Positions 46,904 through 60,200 of a stretch of 64,000 nt of DNA are shown here, one piece after another. The notes under the pieces are model-generated. The model was given only the letters and a program-made list of their open reading frames with translations, searched no databases and had not been told where the DNA came from. A program made the translations under genes and the position numbers. How positions within the stretch are numbered: position 1 is the stretch's first letter; every line of letters starts with the position of its first letter. This DNA is from Eudorina sp. 2006-703-Eu-15 (taxonomy: Eukaryota > Chlorophyta > Chlorophyceae > Chlamydomonadales > Volvocaceae): the NCBI GenBank assembly GCA_003117195.1, contig BDSI01000012.1:186001-250000 (forward strand). The letters run 5' to 3'.

Positions 46904-49900
46904 TCACCCGTACTGGGGCACCTGCTTGCTGAGCTGCCTCAGCTCCGCCAGCATCTGCGCGGCGGTGGGCCGCTCCGCGGCCCGGGGCGACATGCAGCGC
47001 TGCCCCAGCTGCCGCACGCCGCTGTGCACCCCGGCGGGCCACTGCAGGCCGCGATGGTGGGTGCCCACCTCCACCGACACCTGCAGGTGGGACAGCCCCG
47101 CCCAGGGCCGACTGCCGGTCACCATCTGCCACAGCAGCACGCCCAGGGAGTACACGTCGGCCGCCTTGGACAGCACAGAGTCGCGGAGCACCTCTGGGAG
47201 GGGGGGGGCAGGGGGCCGGGCGGGGGAGGGCCCGCGGGGGGCGGGGGGGTATAGGAGGGGTATATTGGTAGACATATTCAAACTGCGGTGCTGCCAGAGG
47301 AAACGTCCGGGGCGGGGGGGGAGGGCCGCGGGGCGGGGGTGTGTGGGGGGGTGGCAGGGGTGGCGGCGGAGGTGACGAAGCCAGTGACCGACGGAGCAAA
47401 GATGACTGAAACACAATACAATCTGCAAGTAGGGAGTCCATATCCTGACCGCGGTGCAGGCGGCCGTGGGGCATAACAGGGCCAGGGCGGCATGATGCGC
47501 CGGCTGCCGACCAGGGGGGGCGCCAGGAGGACGACGCGGGGGCTGTGGCAGCGGTGTGACGGTGAGAGACAGAGGGGACGACGGTGTACAGGACCCACGA
47601 CAGGGGCGGACCCACGGGTGGACAGGCGGATAGCACCTCGTGGACGTCGTGGCGTGCGGCGGGCTGCGAGGCGGGGAGATGCCGGTGGGTCCCGTACGCC
47701 GTAGCTGCGGTCCAGCACGACAACCCACCGGGCCTCATCCTGCAACGTTGGCGGCTTGGGGTATATTACGGATTACCTTCCAAGGGGTCTGACCGGCATC
47801 GTCGCTCCCTCCCCTTGCCCCGCCTGCCGCCGTGTCCTTCCCCCAGACCCTCATGAGTCCCCCCATCCGTCCCCACCCCCCACCTGGCGCCATGTGCGTG
47901 ATGGTGCCGTACGTCCCCGTCTTGATGGCCTCGTCGGGGCGCGTCAGCTGCATCGACAGTCCGAAGTCGCTGACCTGCATATCCGTACACACACACACAT
48001 TCGTACACACATTCGTACACACACACGCTCTTCACTTTTTCAATAGGTTGGTATCATTAATATCAATTCGGTTCGGGTACTGCTGGGTTGCCCATTTCCT
48101 GCCGGGTCTTGTTTTGTTCAGCAACTTTTGTAGGTGGTGGCGCGGCTGCCTTGTTGCTGTTTTCATGTTTTCCAATACGCAGGTTAATCTGGTAAGTATA
48201 TTGGTCCTTGGTTCGGGTCGGGCGGGCTTCATTTTTTAAACACACACGCACTCGTCGGTTCTGGGCGCGGTTCCTCATTAAAACACACTCGGCGGGCGGA
48301 TGTCGCTCTGATCACAGAATCGTGCGGGCGTGATGTCGCTACCGCCCGCATGCGCGCACCAGTCGAGTGAGGAAGCACCGCCGGGGGCATATGTCCCTTA
48401 CCACGTACCACCCAGAGGTCGCATAAGGCCCATCAAGGTGGCCCCTGGCCCGTGTCCCTCCTTTCCCCCCACCCCCCGTCTCCGCGCGCACAGCATTCCA
48501 CACACTCGGGGGGATTCCCTGCATCCCCCCTCCCCCCTCCCCCCCTTCCCCGGGCTCCACAGCCCCCCTGCCCCACCTTTGCGATGAAGCCGCGGCCCGA
48601 GTGGTCGACACCCTCCCCGTTACGTCTGGAGCCGTCGCCCTGCTGCTGCTGCTGCACGGACTGCAGCAGCACATTGACCGCCTGGTGTGTGTGGGGGGGG
48701 GGGGTGGGGGGTATAGGCAATTGGTAGGGCAGGGGGGGGGGAAGCGCCAGGACAGGACAGGACGCAGGGCAGGGCAGCGGGCGAGGGTCATGTCGGGTCA
48801 GGGTCAGGGTCAGGGTCAGGGTCAGGGTCAGGGTCAGGTAAAGGCATGCTGCTGCCGGTTCCCCAATCTCCCATCCTTGATGCCCCATCCCGGTTCACGG
48901 CCTCCCTGCCCCTCACCGAGAGGTCTCCATGTACGACATCGTGGGAGTGCAGGTGCGCCACCCCCGCCGCAATCTCCATGGCCGTGGCCAACACGGCCGG
49001 GTAGTCGGGGCCGTGGTCGGCGGTGCGGTCCTCGCGGAGCCACCCGCGGTCGATGGCGTCCTGACCGCAACCCGACAGGCGGGGCGGGGTTGAGAGGGGC
49101 GGGGTTGAGAGAGGCGGGGTTGAGAGAGGCGGGGTTGAGAGGGGCGGGGTTGAGAGGGGCGGGGTTGAGAGGGGCGGGGTTGAGAGGGGCGGGGTTGAGA
49201 GGGGCGGGGCTGAGAGGGGCGGGGTTACAGAGAGCCGAGGCGGCAAACCCTCCCCCTCACCCGCACCCTCCCCCTCAACCACACTCACCTGCAGACTGCC
49301 CTTGTCCATGAACTCCAGAACCATCCACAGTCGTACATCGAGCGGGTACGACAGTCCGGACAGGTCCGCCCCGATGGCCCCCTGCATCGTCGTGGCCAAG
49401 CCGCCCGCCGTGACGATGCCGTCGCCGGTGCCGTTGTCAGGAATGTACGGCAGCAGCGGCATGCCGTTGTACATCCCGACCAGCATCGCCTCCGACGGCT
49501 CGGCCGCCTGCCCCTTGGACCCCGACGGCAACTGCGATGCCGACGGACGAGAGGAGGGTACGACCGGCGCCTTCGCCGCCGCCGCCGCCGCCGCCGCTGC
49601 CGGCGGCGGCTCCGCCGCCTGCCTGTCCGCCGCCGGCTCCGCGCCGCCGCCGCCCGGCGGCGGCGGCGGCGCCGTCAGGCCGCTCTCTCGGCATCCCTCC
49701 TTCCCTCGCTGGCAGCCGGCCGGCGGCGCGGCGCTGGTTTCGGAGCCATTGAGGGGTCCCAACGACGACGCCAGGTTCTGGATGGCGGAGAAGCAAGTGG
49801 AGCCGCCGCCGCCAAGCGTCATGCCCATCGCCGTACCGGAACGCGTGCCGGAGCTGAAGTGGATCGCGGATCCGAAACCCGCCTTGGTGATTGTGCCCCC

Positions 49901-51157
49901 CGTGCCGCAGGACGCCGCGGCGGTGTTGCTGCTGGCGCTTCCGATGCCGCCGCCGCCGCCGCCGAAGGTCGCCATAATGTCGCCGCCGCCGCCGCCGCTG
50001 CTGGCATCGGGCATGACGCCGGCGGCGGCGGCCGCGGCCATCGCGCCCGCCGTCGTGAAGGGCACCAGCGCCAGCGCGCTGCCGTCGGCGGCGTCGGCGG
50101 CGGCGGCGGCCGCTGCCTCCGCGGGCGTCGTGTCGGCGCCAGCCGCCGCCGGCGGGTCGGCACACGCGCCGTCGCCGGCGCGACTGCCGACGCTGCCGAG
50201 GCTGCTGTTGGCGGTGACAGCCGACGGCGAAAAACGGGTGAAGTACGGCCTCTGCAAGCATCGCGGCCCGACGCCTCCAGAGGACTCATCGCCGGTCGTA
50301 CTGCAGGTGGCGATGGAGGCGTTGGCGAAGACGGCCGCGGCGGCGGCGGCGGCACCGCTGCCGGCAGGCAAGGACGAGTTAGGCGCCGGCGGCGTCGCGG
50401 GAACGAGAGGGCTGTTTCCAGACCTGGAGGATCCGCGGGCTGCCATGACCGCCGCTAGGGACAGCGAGACTCCCGAATGGATGCCTCCGCCGCCGCCTTC
50501 GCCGCCGCCTCCGCCGCCGCCGAGGATTGCGGCGGCGGCGGTGGGCCGCTGCGGGTTGCGCAGCATCGGCACCTGCACCCCCGACGGCAACGTCACCCGC
50601 ACCACATTGGAGCCCGACACAATATTCAGCGCCGCCGACGGCGGCGTGGCGGTCCGTGCCACCGTGGACGCAGGCAGTACGGAGCAGCCGGCGGCACCGC
50701 CGCCGCCACCGTCCGCGTTGCTGACCCTGGCCGATATCAGCCCCGGGGACGAGTCATGCATCCACATCGCGCCGCCCTTCACGCCACCGATGCTGCCGCT
50801 GGCGGCGGCGGCAGCGGCGGCAGCCGCCGCCGCCGCCGCAGCGGCGGCGGCGCCCGCGTCGCTGCCGGCGAAGAAGGGTATGAAGGCGGGCGCTCCGTCC
50901 AGGGCGATGTTGTTGGCGGTGCTGTCGGCGACGCACGAGTCGCGGGCGGCCCCCAGGGCGTTGCTGGTCCGGGAGGCCATCGTGAAACCCAGCGGCGCGA
51001 ACTGCAGGCCGGCGTGCCAGACGTTGGAGTCGTCGGAGTCCAGGGCGCCTGCCGGGGAAGGGGGCCGGCCGGAGCGAGCGGGGGCCCGGAGCGGTTGCGC
51101 GACGCGGCAGGCAGGCAGTGTGCAAGAGCGGTCGCTTGCCGTGGCCGGCGGCGCCTG

Positions 51158-51233
<76 letters not shown>

Positions 51234-54200
51234 GCTGGCGGCCCACAGGGACCCCAGGGCCCTGCCCAGCCCAGCCCAGCCCCGCCCTACCTGAGAGGTT
51301 GCTCCGCTCCAGCAGCGCCGACGCGTGGGACAGTGTGTTGACCACATTGACATGGTGCAGCCGCTGACCCAGACCCACCTGACCAGGACGGGTGCGGAGA
51401 GGAGGAAGAGGGGGCGGCGGGGCGGGGAGGGGGAGGAGGGGTAAGCACGCGCAGCGGGAAGCGGTGGAAGGCGGATGCCGAAGGAGGTACCGTATAGATA
51501 ATCGGTGGACGTAACCGTGCCACAGCCGAAAGGGGGGTGACGGGCGAGGGGTGTTGCACCCGGCGTCGCGAGGGGGTAGACACCGGCTGCGAAAGGGGGG
51601 GGGTATAGGAAATTGGTAGACATGTTCAAACTGCGCTGCTGCCAGAGCGACGGTTCGACGTTCCAAAAGGAGGGTGGGTAGCTACGGGGCTGCGTGGCCG
51701 CGTGGCCGTACCCTCCCGCTTACCCGCGCCCTCCACCCCGGCAACCCCTTCACCCGCCTTACTCCCCCCCCGCCCCGCACCGGCGCCCCCTAACTGTCCG
51801 TACCCCGATGTCTCCAACCCCCTCCCCAGCCCCCCGTTGACCCCGAAATGCCCCGCCCCCCCCCGCCCCGGGCCCCCCTAGAGACCCCCCTCCCCGCTTC
51901 GCGCTCCCCCCTCCCCGCTCCGCGAGTTGCGCCCCGCCCCGGCCCCCCCCTCCCGCACCTCAAACTCCGCCCGCACACGCTCCTCCGCGTTCTTGATGTG
52001 CATGTCCTGCACCTTGATGGCCACGTCCGCGCCGTGCCACTTGGCGTGGTAGACGGTGCCGTAGGAGCCCTGCCCCAGCACCTGCCCCACCACCAGCCCC
52101 TCAAACATCTCCGTGAGCCCCTGAACCGGGTTGATGGCGATGTTGGGCGGCAGCCGGCGCCCTGTGCTCAGCAGCGCGGAGGCGGCCGCGGAGGGCATCC
52201 GGCTGTTGACGGGAGGGTCGGGGGTGGTGTGCAGCCGCGCGAAGAAGAGCTTGGAGGCGGCGCTGGACGCGGCCTGGGGCGGGGCGGGGGGAAGGGGCGG
52301 CGGGGCCGGGTGAGGTGGAGGAGGAAGGGACGGAGGAGCAAGGGGCGGAGGTGGTGGTGGAGGAGGAGGAGGAGGAAGGGGCAGGAGGGTGGTTTGCCGA
52401 GGGGTTTCCAGTATTTTCACACAAACATCGCCGCCCCAAACCGCCACCCCCCTCCCCTTGTGGGCACTACTCTGCCCCTTGCATGCCACGCACATCTGTT
52501 CTGCCTGCCGTAGAACACACCTTACTTGAACACACAAACAGTGCTCAGTTGTCTTTCACACACACACTTCACACACACACACCTACCTGCGGCACCGCCG
52601 CCGGCACCCCCAGCGTCACCGTCTGATCGTCCAGGTCCTCGGAGCTGGCGGGTCGGAAGGACAGGTAGAAGGTGATGGCGGGGCTGGCCTTGCAGTACAC
52701 CTATGGGGGGAGATCGGAGGGGATGGGTACAGGGAGGGGGGGGAGCCGGGGTGTGGGAAACGGGTAGGGGCAATGAAGCCGCGCTGCGGCCAGAGCAGAG
52801 GTCCTCCGAGCGGCATGCGGTACTGGTACTGGGAATGGACGGGACGGGGTGTGGGAAAAGGGGCCGTTCCGCGCGTGGTCACACACGCACAAGGGCCTGA
52901 GGCCATTCGTACTGTACTACACTACGGACGCTGGCCACCAGACCACGCGGCACGAGACCGCCGGGAGGAGCGGCGGCGTGGAGGTGTTCAAGAAGAAAAG
53001 GAAAACCAAACCCACAAACCCACAAACCAACCCACAAACCAACCCGGGGGGGGGGCAGGCGAGGGCAGCCCCACCCGGGGAGGGTAGGGGAGGGTAGGGG
53101 AGGGTAGGGGAGGGGAGCTCACCCGCGGCGTGACGAACGCCTTGCCCGCAGCGGCCTCGCGCTCGACGCCCTCCCAGACGACCCGCGGGTCACCGCTCAC
53201 GTGCGCCATCACCTGCGGGGAGGGGGGGAGGGCGGGTGCAGGTTCGGGCCAGAGGTCCGGGAGGGGGTGGTGGTGGTGGTTTGGTTTCTTGACATTTCTT
53301 GAAACTGGTAGACACACCGTATGGGGGTAGGGGAAATCAACCCCGAGGCAGGGTCGGCAGCTGGGCCAGACTTGGGTGTGTGTGTGTGCTGGGACCCACC
53401 AGCGCTGCGAACGGCAGCTGGGCCAGACCCGCCAGGGGCCCAGACTCCCGCGGCAGTACCCCCTGGGTCCACTCTGGTGCTGGTCAGGACGCGGATGGCG
53501 CCCAGGGCCGACGCGCCAGTGTGCAGACGCCCCTGCCCCTTCCACCCCCGCCTATGGATCCCGCGGCTGCCCCCGCTCCCTGCGCGCCAACGCTCTCCGC
53601 CACCAAGTCGATACAACCCCCTGCGCCTGCCCCCCACATCCCACTCACATTCCTGTCGGGTCTTGTTTTGTTCTGCAACTTTTGTCGGTGGTGGCGCGGC
53701 TGCCTTGTTGCTGTTTTCATGTTCCAAGTTCGCAGGTTAATATGGTACCACACACACACACTCTTATCTAAACACACACACACACGGGCGCGGGCGGGCG
53801 GGTTTCATTTCTAAACACACACGCGCGGCTGCTGTTTATCTTATACACACAGCTGCGCACCTCATTGAGGGTGGCCCCCAGCGCCTCCGCCCGGTCCACC
53901 CCGGTGAGCGCCTCCCAGGCGGCGGAGGTGTAGAGGATGGTCCAGCCGGGGGTGCGGGTGTCCAGCAGCAGCACCACCGCCTCGTCCACCTCGGCCACGT
54001 CGCGGACACGACTGCGGCACGGGGGGACGGGGGGGGGACGGTGAGGGGGACGGTGAGGGGGACGGGGGGGGGGACGGGGGGGGGGGACGGGGAGGGGGAC
54101 GGGGAGGGGGCGGGGAGGGGGACGGGGAGGGGGGACGGGGTCAGGGACAGGGACGGGGTCAGAGTCAGCGGCAGGGGACGGGGTCAGGGACAGGGACGGG

Positions 54201-57200
54201 GTAAGAGTCAGGACAGGGACGAGGTCAGCGGCACAGGGGACAGGGACGTGGTCAGAGGCAGGGGTCAGAGGCACAGGAGATCGTGCATGAACACATAAAA
54301 TTAAAATACGCAAATTCTGCGGGTGCATCCTCAGGCATAATGAAGGCTCTTGAAGCCAGCAGTTTGGCCTGTGGCACAAAGATCCCAGCCTCCCAGTCGT
54401 GAATAGCACCTACGCACGTACACTTGCGCAACAAAATTAGTCGTGTTGAAGAACAAGGTGGACATGGACGGTAACATAGGGGACACAAGCAGATCCGCCG
54501 GGGCACCGGCAGCGCCCGCGGCCGACCTTTGTGACGGCCGCGGCACCCGCGGGGCAAGGGGCCACCCCGCGATGCCAGAACTTCCTCGTCAGCCCAGCAT
54601 TGCGTTGCATCTCGGAAGACATGCATGATGCATCCTTCCTTTATTACGAGCGCTGCTACAGTAGTGGACATCGCGGGCGGGTCACAGGTGACAGCCGCAG
54701 CTTCCCCCACCGCACATCCTTCCTTGAAAAGTTGCAATCCCCCGAGTTGCCCGGCCCGGCCCGGCCCGAAGCCAGCGCCCCCCTCCCAGGCGGGCAGCAT
54801 CGCAGGACAAATATGTCTACCCATTTCCTATACCCCCGCCGGACCCTTCACCTACTTGGCGTATTCCTCCATGAGGGTGCCGTCGTCGGAGTCCAGATCC
54901 CCGGCGCCGCCGCCGCCGCCGCCGCCGCGGCCGCTCGAGCCGCCGGCAGCGCCCCCGGATCCCCCCCTGGAGCCCGCCGACTCGCGGGCCAGCTTGCCCC
55001 CGCGGCGTTTGTTCGGCGAGGGCAGCCCGAGCCGCTTCTTCACGTTCAGGCGGGCCTGATGGGGCAGGGGGGCACAAGAGGCAAGACCACGGGCACGGGA
55101 CCCACAAGGGCCAAGGCCCCGGCATCGGCGGCGTAAGGTGAGGCGGTGCCGTCAGGATGGTCGTCACAGGCCACAAATGCTGGTCAGGAAGACATCATCG
55201 GTGGCGGAACGCTAGGGGGATTCCCGGCGCGTTGTTGTCTTCCCTGGCACGTGAAACCCACGCATCCGCCCACCCATCCCGAGCTCGTTTTTAGGGGTTT
55301 ATTTCTTTTTCAATTTCACCCCCACCCATCCACCCACCCACACAACCAAACCGCCCACCTCCAGCGCACGAACCGCCAGCTCCGCGCAGTTGTTCATCAG
55401 CCGGCAGTCCCCCGCATCGAACCTGATGCGGAGGTGAGGTGAGGTGAGGGCGGGAGGTGTACACGGAGGGAGGAGGGAGGGTCAAGAAGGCAGCTAGCTA
55501 GCCAGCGCGCGCGCTCGGCTGGGCGGTGTGGACGCAACGTCATAGTACGTGGAGTGCTATTGCCAGTTTGCCACCCTCCTCCTCCTTCTCGTCCTCCTCC
55601 TCATCATCATTGTCACCGTGACCACCACAGCCATGTCGCCATCCCAGCACATCCCGCACCGTGTCGGTGCCTCCCGCAGTCGCGGTGTTGGGCCGCGGCA
55701 CGGCCGCTGCGATACGTGGAGGTCAGACGCCGGGTGGGAGCATGAGTAAGGCCCTGCTGAGTGCCGTGATGCTGGTTCGTGGGGGCGCCGCAGGCCTCTC
55801 CGAACCCCCCTGCCAGATTGCCCTCCCACCTAGACTGCCGCCTTTCGCGGCCCCCTCCGCTTACCCCGCCTGCGCCCTTCCCCTGCTGTCAGCCACATGC
55901 GCAATGCCCCCCCCTCGCATCCTATCCCCCACCAGCCCTCCGCCCCTCCCTGCTCCGCGCCGGGTCCGTGATCGCATCGCCGCTGGCTCCCCCTCCCATC
56001 CCCTCCCCATCCCATCCCCATCCCCTCGTTTGTCAATAAAGACAAACGAAACCGTGGAACCCCGAAAAATCATCGAACCCATCCCCTCCACCCCCACCCC
56101 GCCCTCAACACCCAACCCCCTATCACCCCCACCCCCACACTAATCACCCGCCAAACGCCCACTCCAATCCCCACCCCACCACCACCACCTGCGCGGGTTG
56201 ACGTCCGTGAAGCAGATGGCCCCCAGCCGGTGCCCGTTGGAGGCCACCAGCGGGGACGTCAGGTAGGAGCGGGTGCCGCCCGCAACGTGGAGGGACTTGG
56301 AGAACCGGGCGTCTGCCGCCAGGTCGTTGACGGCCATGGCGCAGGGCGTGGGGCTCAGCAGCATCCAGGGGCACATGGCCAGAGCCCAGGGGCGGTGGGC
56401 GGGAGTGAAGTTGCCTGCCGGAGACGGGGAGGGGGCCCGGGAGGGGGGCCGTGCAATGAGCGGCAAACGGGAGGGCGGGTAGGGGGCCGGGAAGAGGCGC
56501 GCCACCTGCCGCCGCCGGGGAGGAATGGGAGGCGGGGCCTGCCGCCAGTGCCTCCCCGCTCTCAAGGGTTGATGCCGATCGGCGGGGTGTGGTGCCGGCT
56601 TGGCGCGTGCGACTGGGGCGGCGTGCGGGTTCGAGGCCGGGCGCTGGCCTGCACGCGACAACGCGGCGCCGCAGCCACGAGCCGTCCACCGCCGCCTCTG
56701 CCATCCTTCCCCCACCCCCACCCCCATCCCCATTAATATTAATATTAACCCCCCGCAAGACAGTAACATGGTCATCGACGCGCGGCGGCTGCAGCGGCGC
56801 TCACCCTCCGCGCTGCAGATGAAGACGTGGTCGGTGTCCAGCAACGTCACGCAGGCGGCCGGGGCCTGCCAGATGCGGCAAATGACCTGCGCGGGGAGGA
56901 GGCAGACGGACCGGCCGGGGGCCCCGAGGAGCGGCAGACAGCAACCCGAATACGTCACGCGGGAAGAGGCACCAAAGAGAATCGGTCATGGGGGAAGAGA
57001 CCGCGAACCGGCCATGCGCACAGCCGGATGGCCGGATGCTGCGGCCCCCCCTCCCCCCATCCTTACCCCCCCTCCCCCGCAGCGAGCAGCCCCATCAAGG
57101 ATACACACGAGATGCCTCGCCCTGGCTCAGCTGGGCGGGCAGGCCTGCCGGAGGGTGCAACCCTAGCTAGTACGATTAGGTGGGGACGCGGGACCAGGCT

Positions 57201-60200
57201 AGTTTTACCGCACCGGGCAGGGGCGCGCCTCCGAATACATGAGGAACGCGCCCCGGGTGCTGCAAGGACATGAGGAGGTTGAACAGCAAACTGCGAGGCG
57301 CAGACCGCCCGGGATGGGCCTTCGCCCAATCCTTTGAGGGGGCACAGCTGCCACCGATCCTCGGGGATCGGGCGCGCGTGCCTGGTTGAGAGCGAGGGGA
57401 CAGAGGCCCCTTACGCCCCTCTCCCCCGTATCCGGGGAAGAGCGCTTCGGCGGTCTCCCGTATGGGGCGGGTTAGCGCCCCCGGCCAGTGTCGGCCCGGC
57501 AGATATGTAACAATTCACACACACACACGCTGCGGTTGCATTTCTAAACACACACACGCTGCGCCTGCCTCATAACGGATGCGCGGCCGAGCTCCGTTCT
57601 CGGCCCCACCCCCCCACCCGAGCAGGTCAAAGGGCAGCACGCCGCCCGCTCGCACGTTTATCTCGCCCCCTGCCCTGGCGGCCTCAGCGGCAGCTGTCCC
57701 ATTCGGTCGCGCGACATCAATCGCCCCATGTCCCCTCATCCCCCGTGTACGTCCATGTTCCTAGGCAGGCAGAACAGGAGTGCGTGACATTCGAGGGGCC
57801 GAGCAGCGCCCATAACGTTGTCCGTGCATGTGCATGTGCATGCACGTGCAGCCGATGCACATACACACCGTGTCACTATCCTTTCGCAGCGCTTCCCGCA
57901 TCGAGCGGCCCGCAGCTGCCCTGCCAAGCACCTCCCGCCCAACTGGACGCGGACGACGACCTCCCATCACGAAGCGACCTCCAACTTCACCTCCAACTGC
58001 ACCTCGGCCCACGCGCGTGATACCCCACCCCGGCGAGGCTTCCTCCATCGCCCCCATCCCCCCCAGGCCGCGGTCGCACTAGGGTAGGTCCGGTGCGCAT
58101 TCGTGGGGGCACACCTCCGTTGTCTCCGCCCTCCCATGTCAATCAAGAAACCGCAAAAGAGCACCAAACCGATGACCCTCTTCCTCCCCCTCTTCCTCCT
58201 TCCCGCCATGACAGCGCAGCATTTGGGTCTTTCCCATGTTCGCTCCTCCTCCCCCGCCTGCCCTCCCCCGCGCTCCCTGGCCCCCGTATTGTCGACAAAG
58301 ACAACAAAGTTGTGAAACGTCACCTAGTTCCGTGGTCCCCTTTTGACCCGTGGCCCCCCCTTTGACCCGTGGCCCCCCTTTGACCCGTGGCCCCCCTTTG
58401 ACCCGTGGCCCCCCTTTGACCCGTGGCCCCCCTTTGACCCGTGGCCCCCTTTGACCCGTGGCCCCCTTTGACCCGTGGCCCCCTTTGACCCCCTTTGACC
58501 CGTGGCCCCCCTTTGACCCGTGGGCCCCCTTTGACCCGTGCCCCCCTTTGCCCCCCTTTGACCCGTGGCCCCCCTTTGACCGTTTGACCCGTGGCCCCCT
58601 TTGACCCGTGGCCCCCCTTTGACCCGTGCCCCCCTTTGACCCGTGGCCCCCTTTGACCCGTGGCCCCCCTTTGACCGTGGCCCCCTTTGACCCGTGGCCC
58701 CCTTTGACCCGTGCCCCCCTTTGACCCGTGGCCCCCCCGTGGCCCCCCTTTGACCCGTGGCCCCCCTTTGACCCGTGGCCCCCTTTGACCCGTGGTGGCC
58801 CCCTTTGACCCGTGGCCCCCCTTTGACCCGTGGGCCCCCTTTGACCCGTGGGCCCCCTTTGACCCGTGGGCCCCCCTCCCTGCTCGCCTTGAGGATGAGG
58901 TTCAGCTCGGGGCAGTCCTGCAGCCCCATGTTCCGCAGCGCCCTCACGGTGGCCATCCGGGCGTCCTCGTTGGCGGGCCGGGGCGCCCCGTACCTGCGGC
59001 GGCAAGTGCGCCGCACACACACACGGGAATTATCTTTAACACACACACGCACACGGGGTCACAGTTCACGGGGTCACACACACAGTCCTCTTTAACACAC
59101 ACGGGGTTTGGTTGCCCGGGTGGTCTCGCTCAACACGCCGTCCGGCAGTCAGTGAGCGGGCCCGTGGTAAGGGCCCTCCCCTCCCCTCGCATCCCCTCCC
59201 CTCGCCACCGCTGCTGCTCGGCGGGTTGCGGGACCAAGGCCTCCTTGCCGGACCGTGGGGCGCAACGACCCGGCTCCGTGCAGCCGCGGCCCGTGCCTTC
59301 GCCATTGCACGGGGGCGCCCCTTGGCTGGGGGGACAAGGACAGCCCCCAGGCTGCAGTCCCCCCGGACGGATGGTTGGGTACCCGCCGCTGTGAATGGCG
59401 ACCGGCGGCAATGTGCCCGGTCGGCTGGCAGCTGGCAGCGAGGCGGACGTCAGGGCCACGTGTCCACCCCACCCGGGGTCGGCACACTGGCCTAGACTGC
59501 AGCTCGGGCGGCGTGGGGCCCGCCCTCCCAACTCAGCAACTCACCGCACGACGTCGTGCGGCAGGCCGGCCATCGCGTTGTCGAACGCAGCCTTGGTAAA
59601 AGCGCTGAGCTGCTCCGCACTGTTCCCCCGTTCCAACTCTTTGCGCCCCACGGGGCCGCAGCAGCCGCCCGCGTTGATAACTATTTCTTCGGCATCGGCT
59701 GCAGTGTCGGCCGCTGCCTCGCCGGCGGCAGAGCTCGGCTGCGGCTGATCTGCACGATGATTACATGTCGACGCCGATGCGGTGGCGACGCAAGTCGACA
59801 AGCTGGACAACGCGCCTGCCGGTCGGACGGGACATTTCCCTGCCGGAGTCGCCTTCGACTGGTTATTCTGCGCTGGATATGAGCTGCGTGGCTGCAGCTG
59901 TTTTGCATCAACATGACAAGCCTTGGCAGGCTGCGAAGGAGTGTCTCTTGCCGATGAGGTTTCGGTCGTAACGTGCGCCGCACTGGGCTGCGTCGACGTG
60001 GCGTCCGACGCACTGCTGGGAAATGCCAACAGCTCAGAGCACCTGCATTCTGCTTTTGGCTCCACAGTCGTCTGCTGCAAGGACTGTCCACTGGCCGCTG
60101 CCCGAGGAAAAGGCGCCTTCGGCAAGTCACTGTTACCTTGGTTCTCTTTTTTCAATTCCGATGAGCCATCCCAAGCACACTGCGGTGTCTCTTTGCCCAC

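Noticed and set aside
49302..51341. 679-aa plus-strand ORF opposite the kinase
   Set aside because: It is the antisense of the Ala/Gly-rich kinase exon; GCC/GGC codons keep the reverse strand open. The minus strand has the splice sites and flanking kinase motifs.
58139..59052. Long minus-strand collagen-like ORFs (GQRGPTGQRG, GGPRVKGG)
   Set aside because: They translate an 18-bp minisatellite. Only exon 2 (58888-58993) is supported as coding; the rest is kept as a possible retained intron, not a gene.
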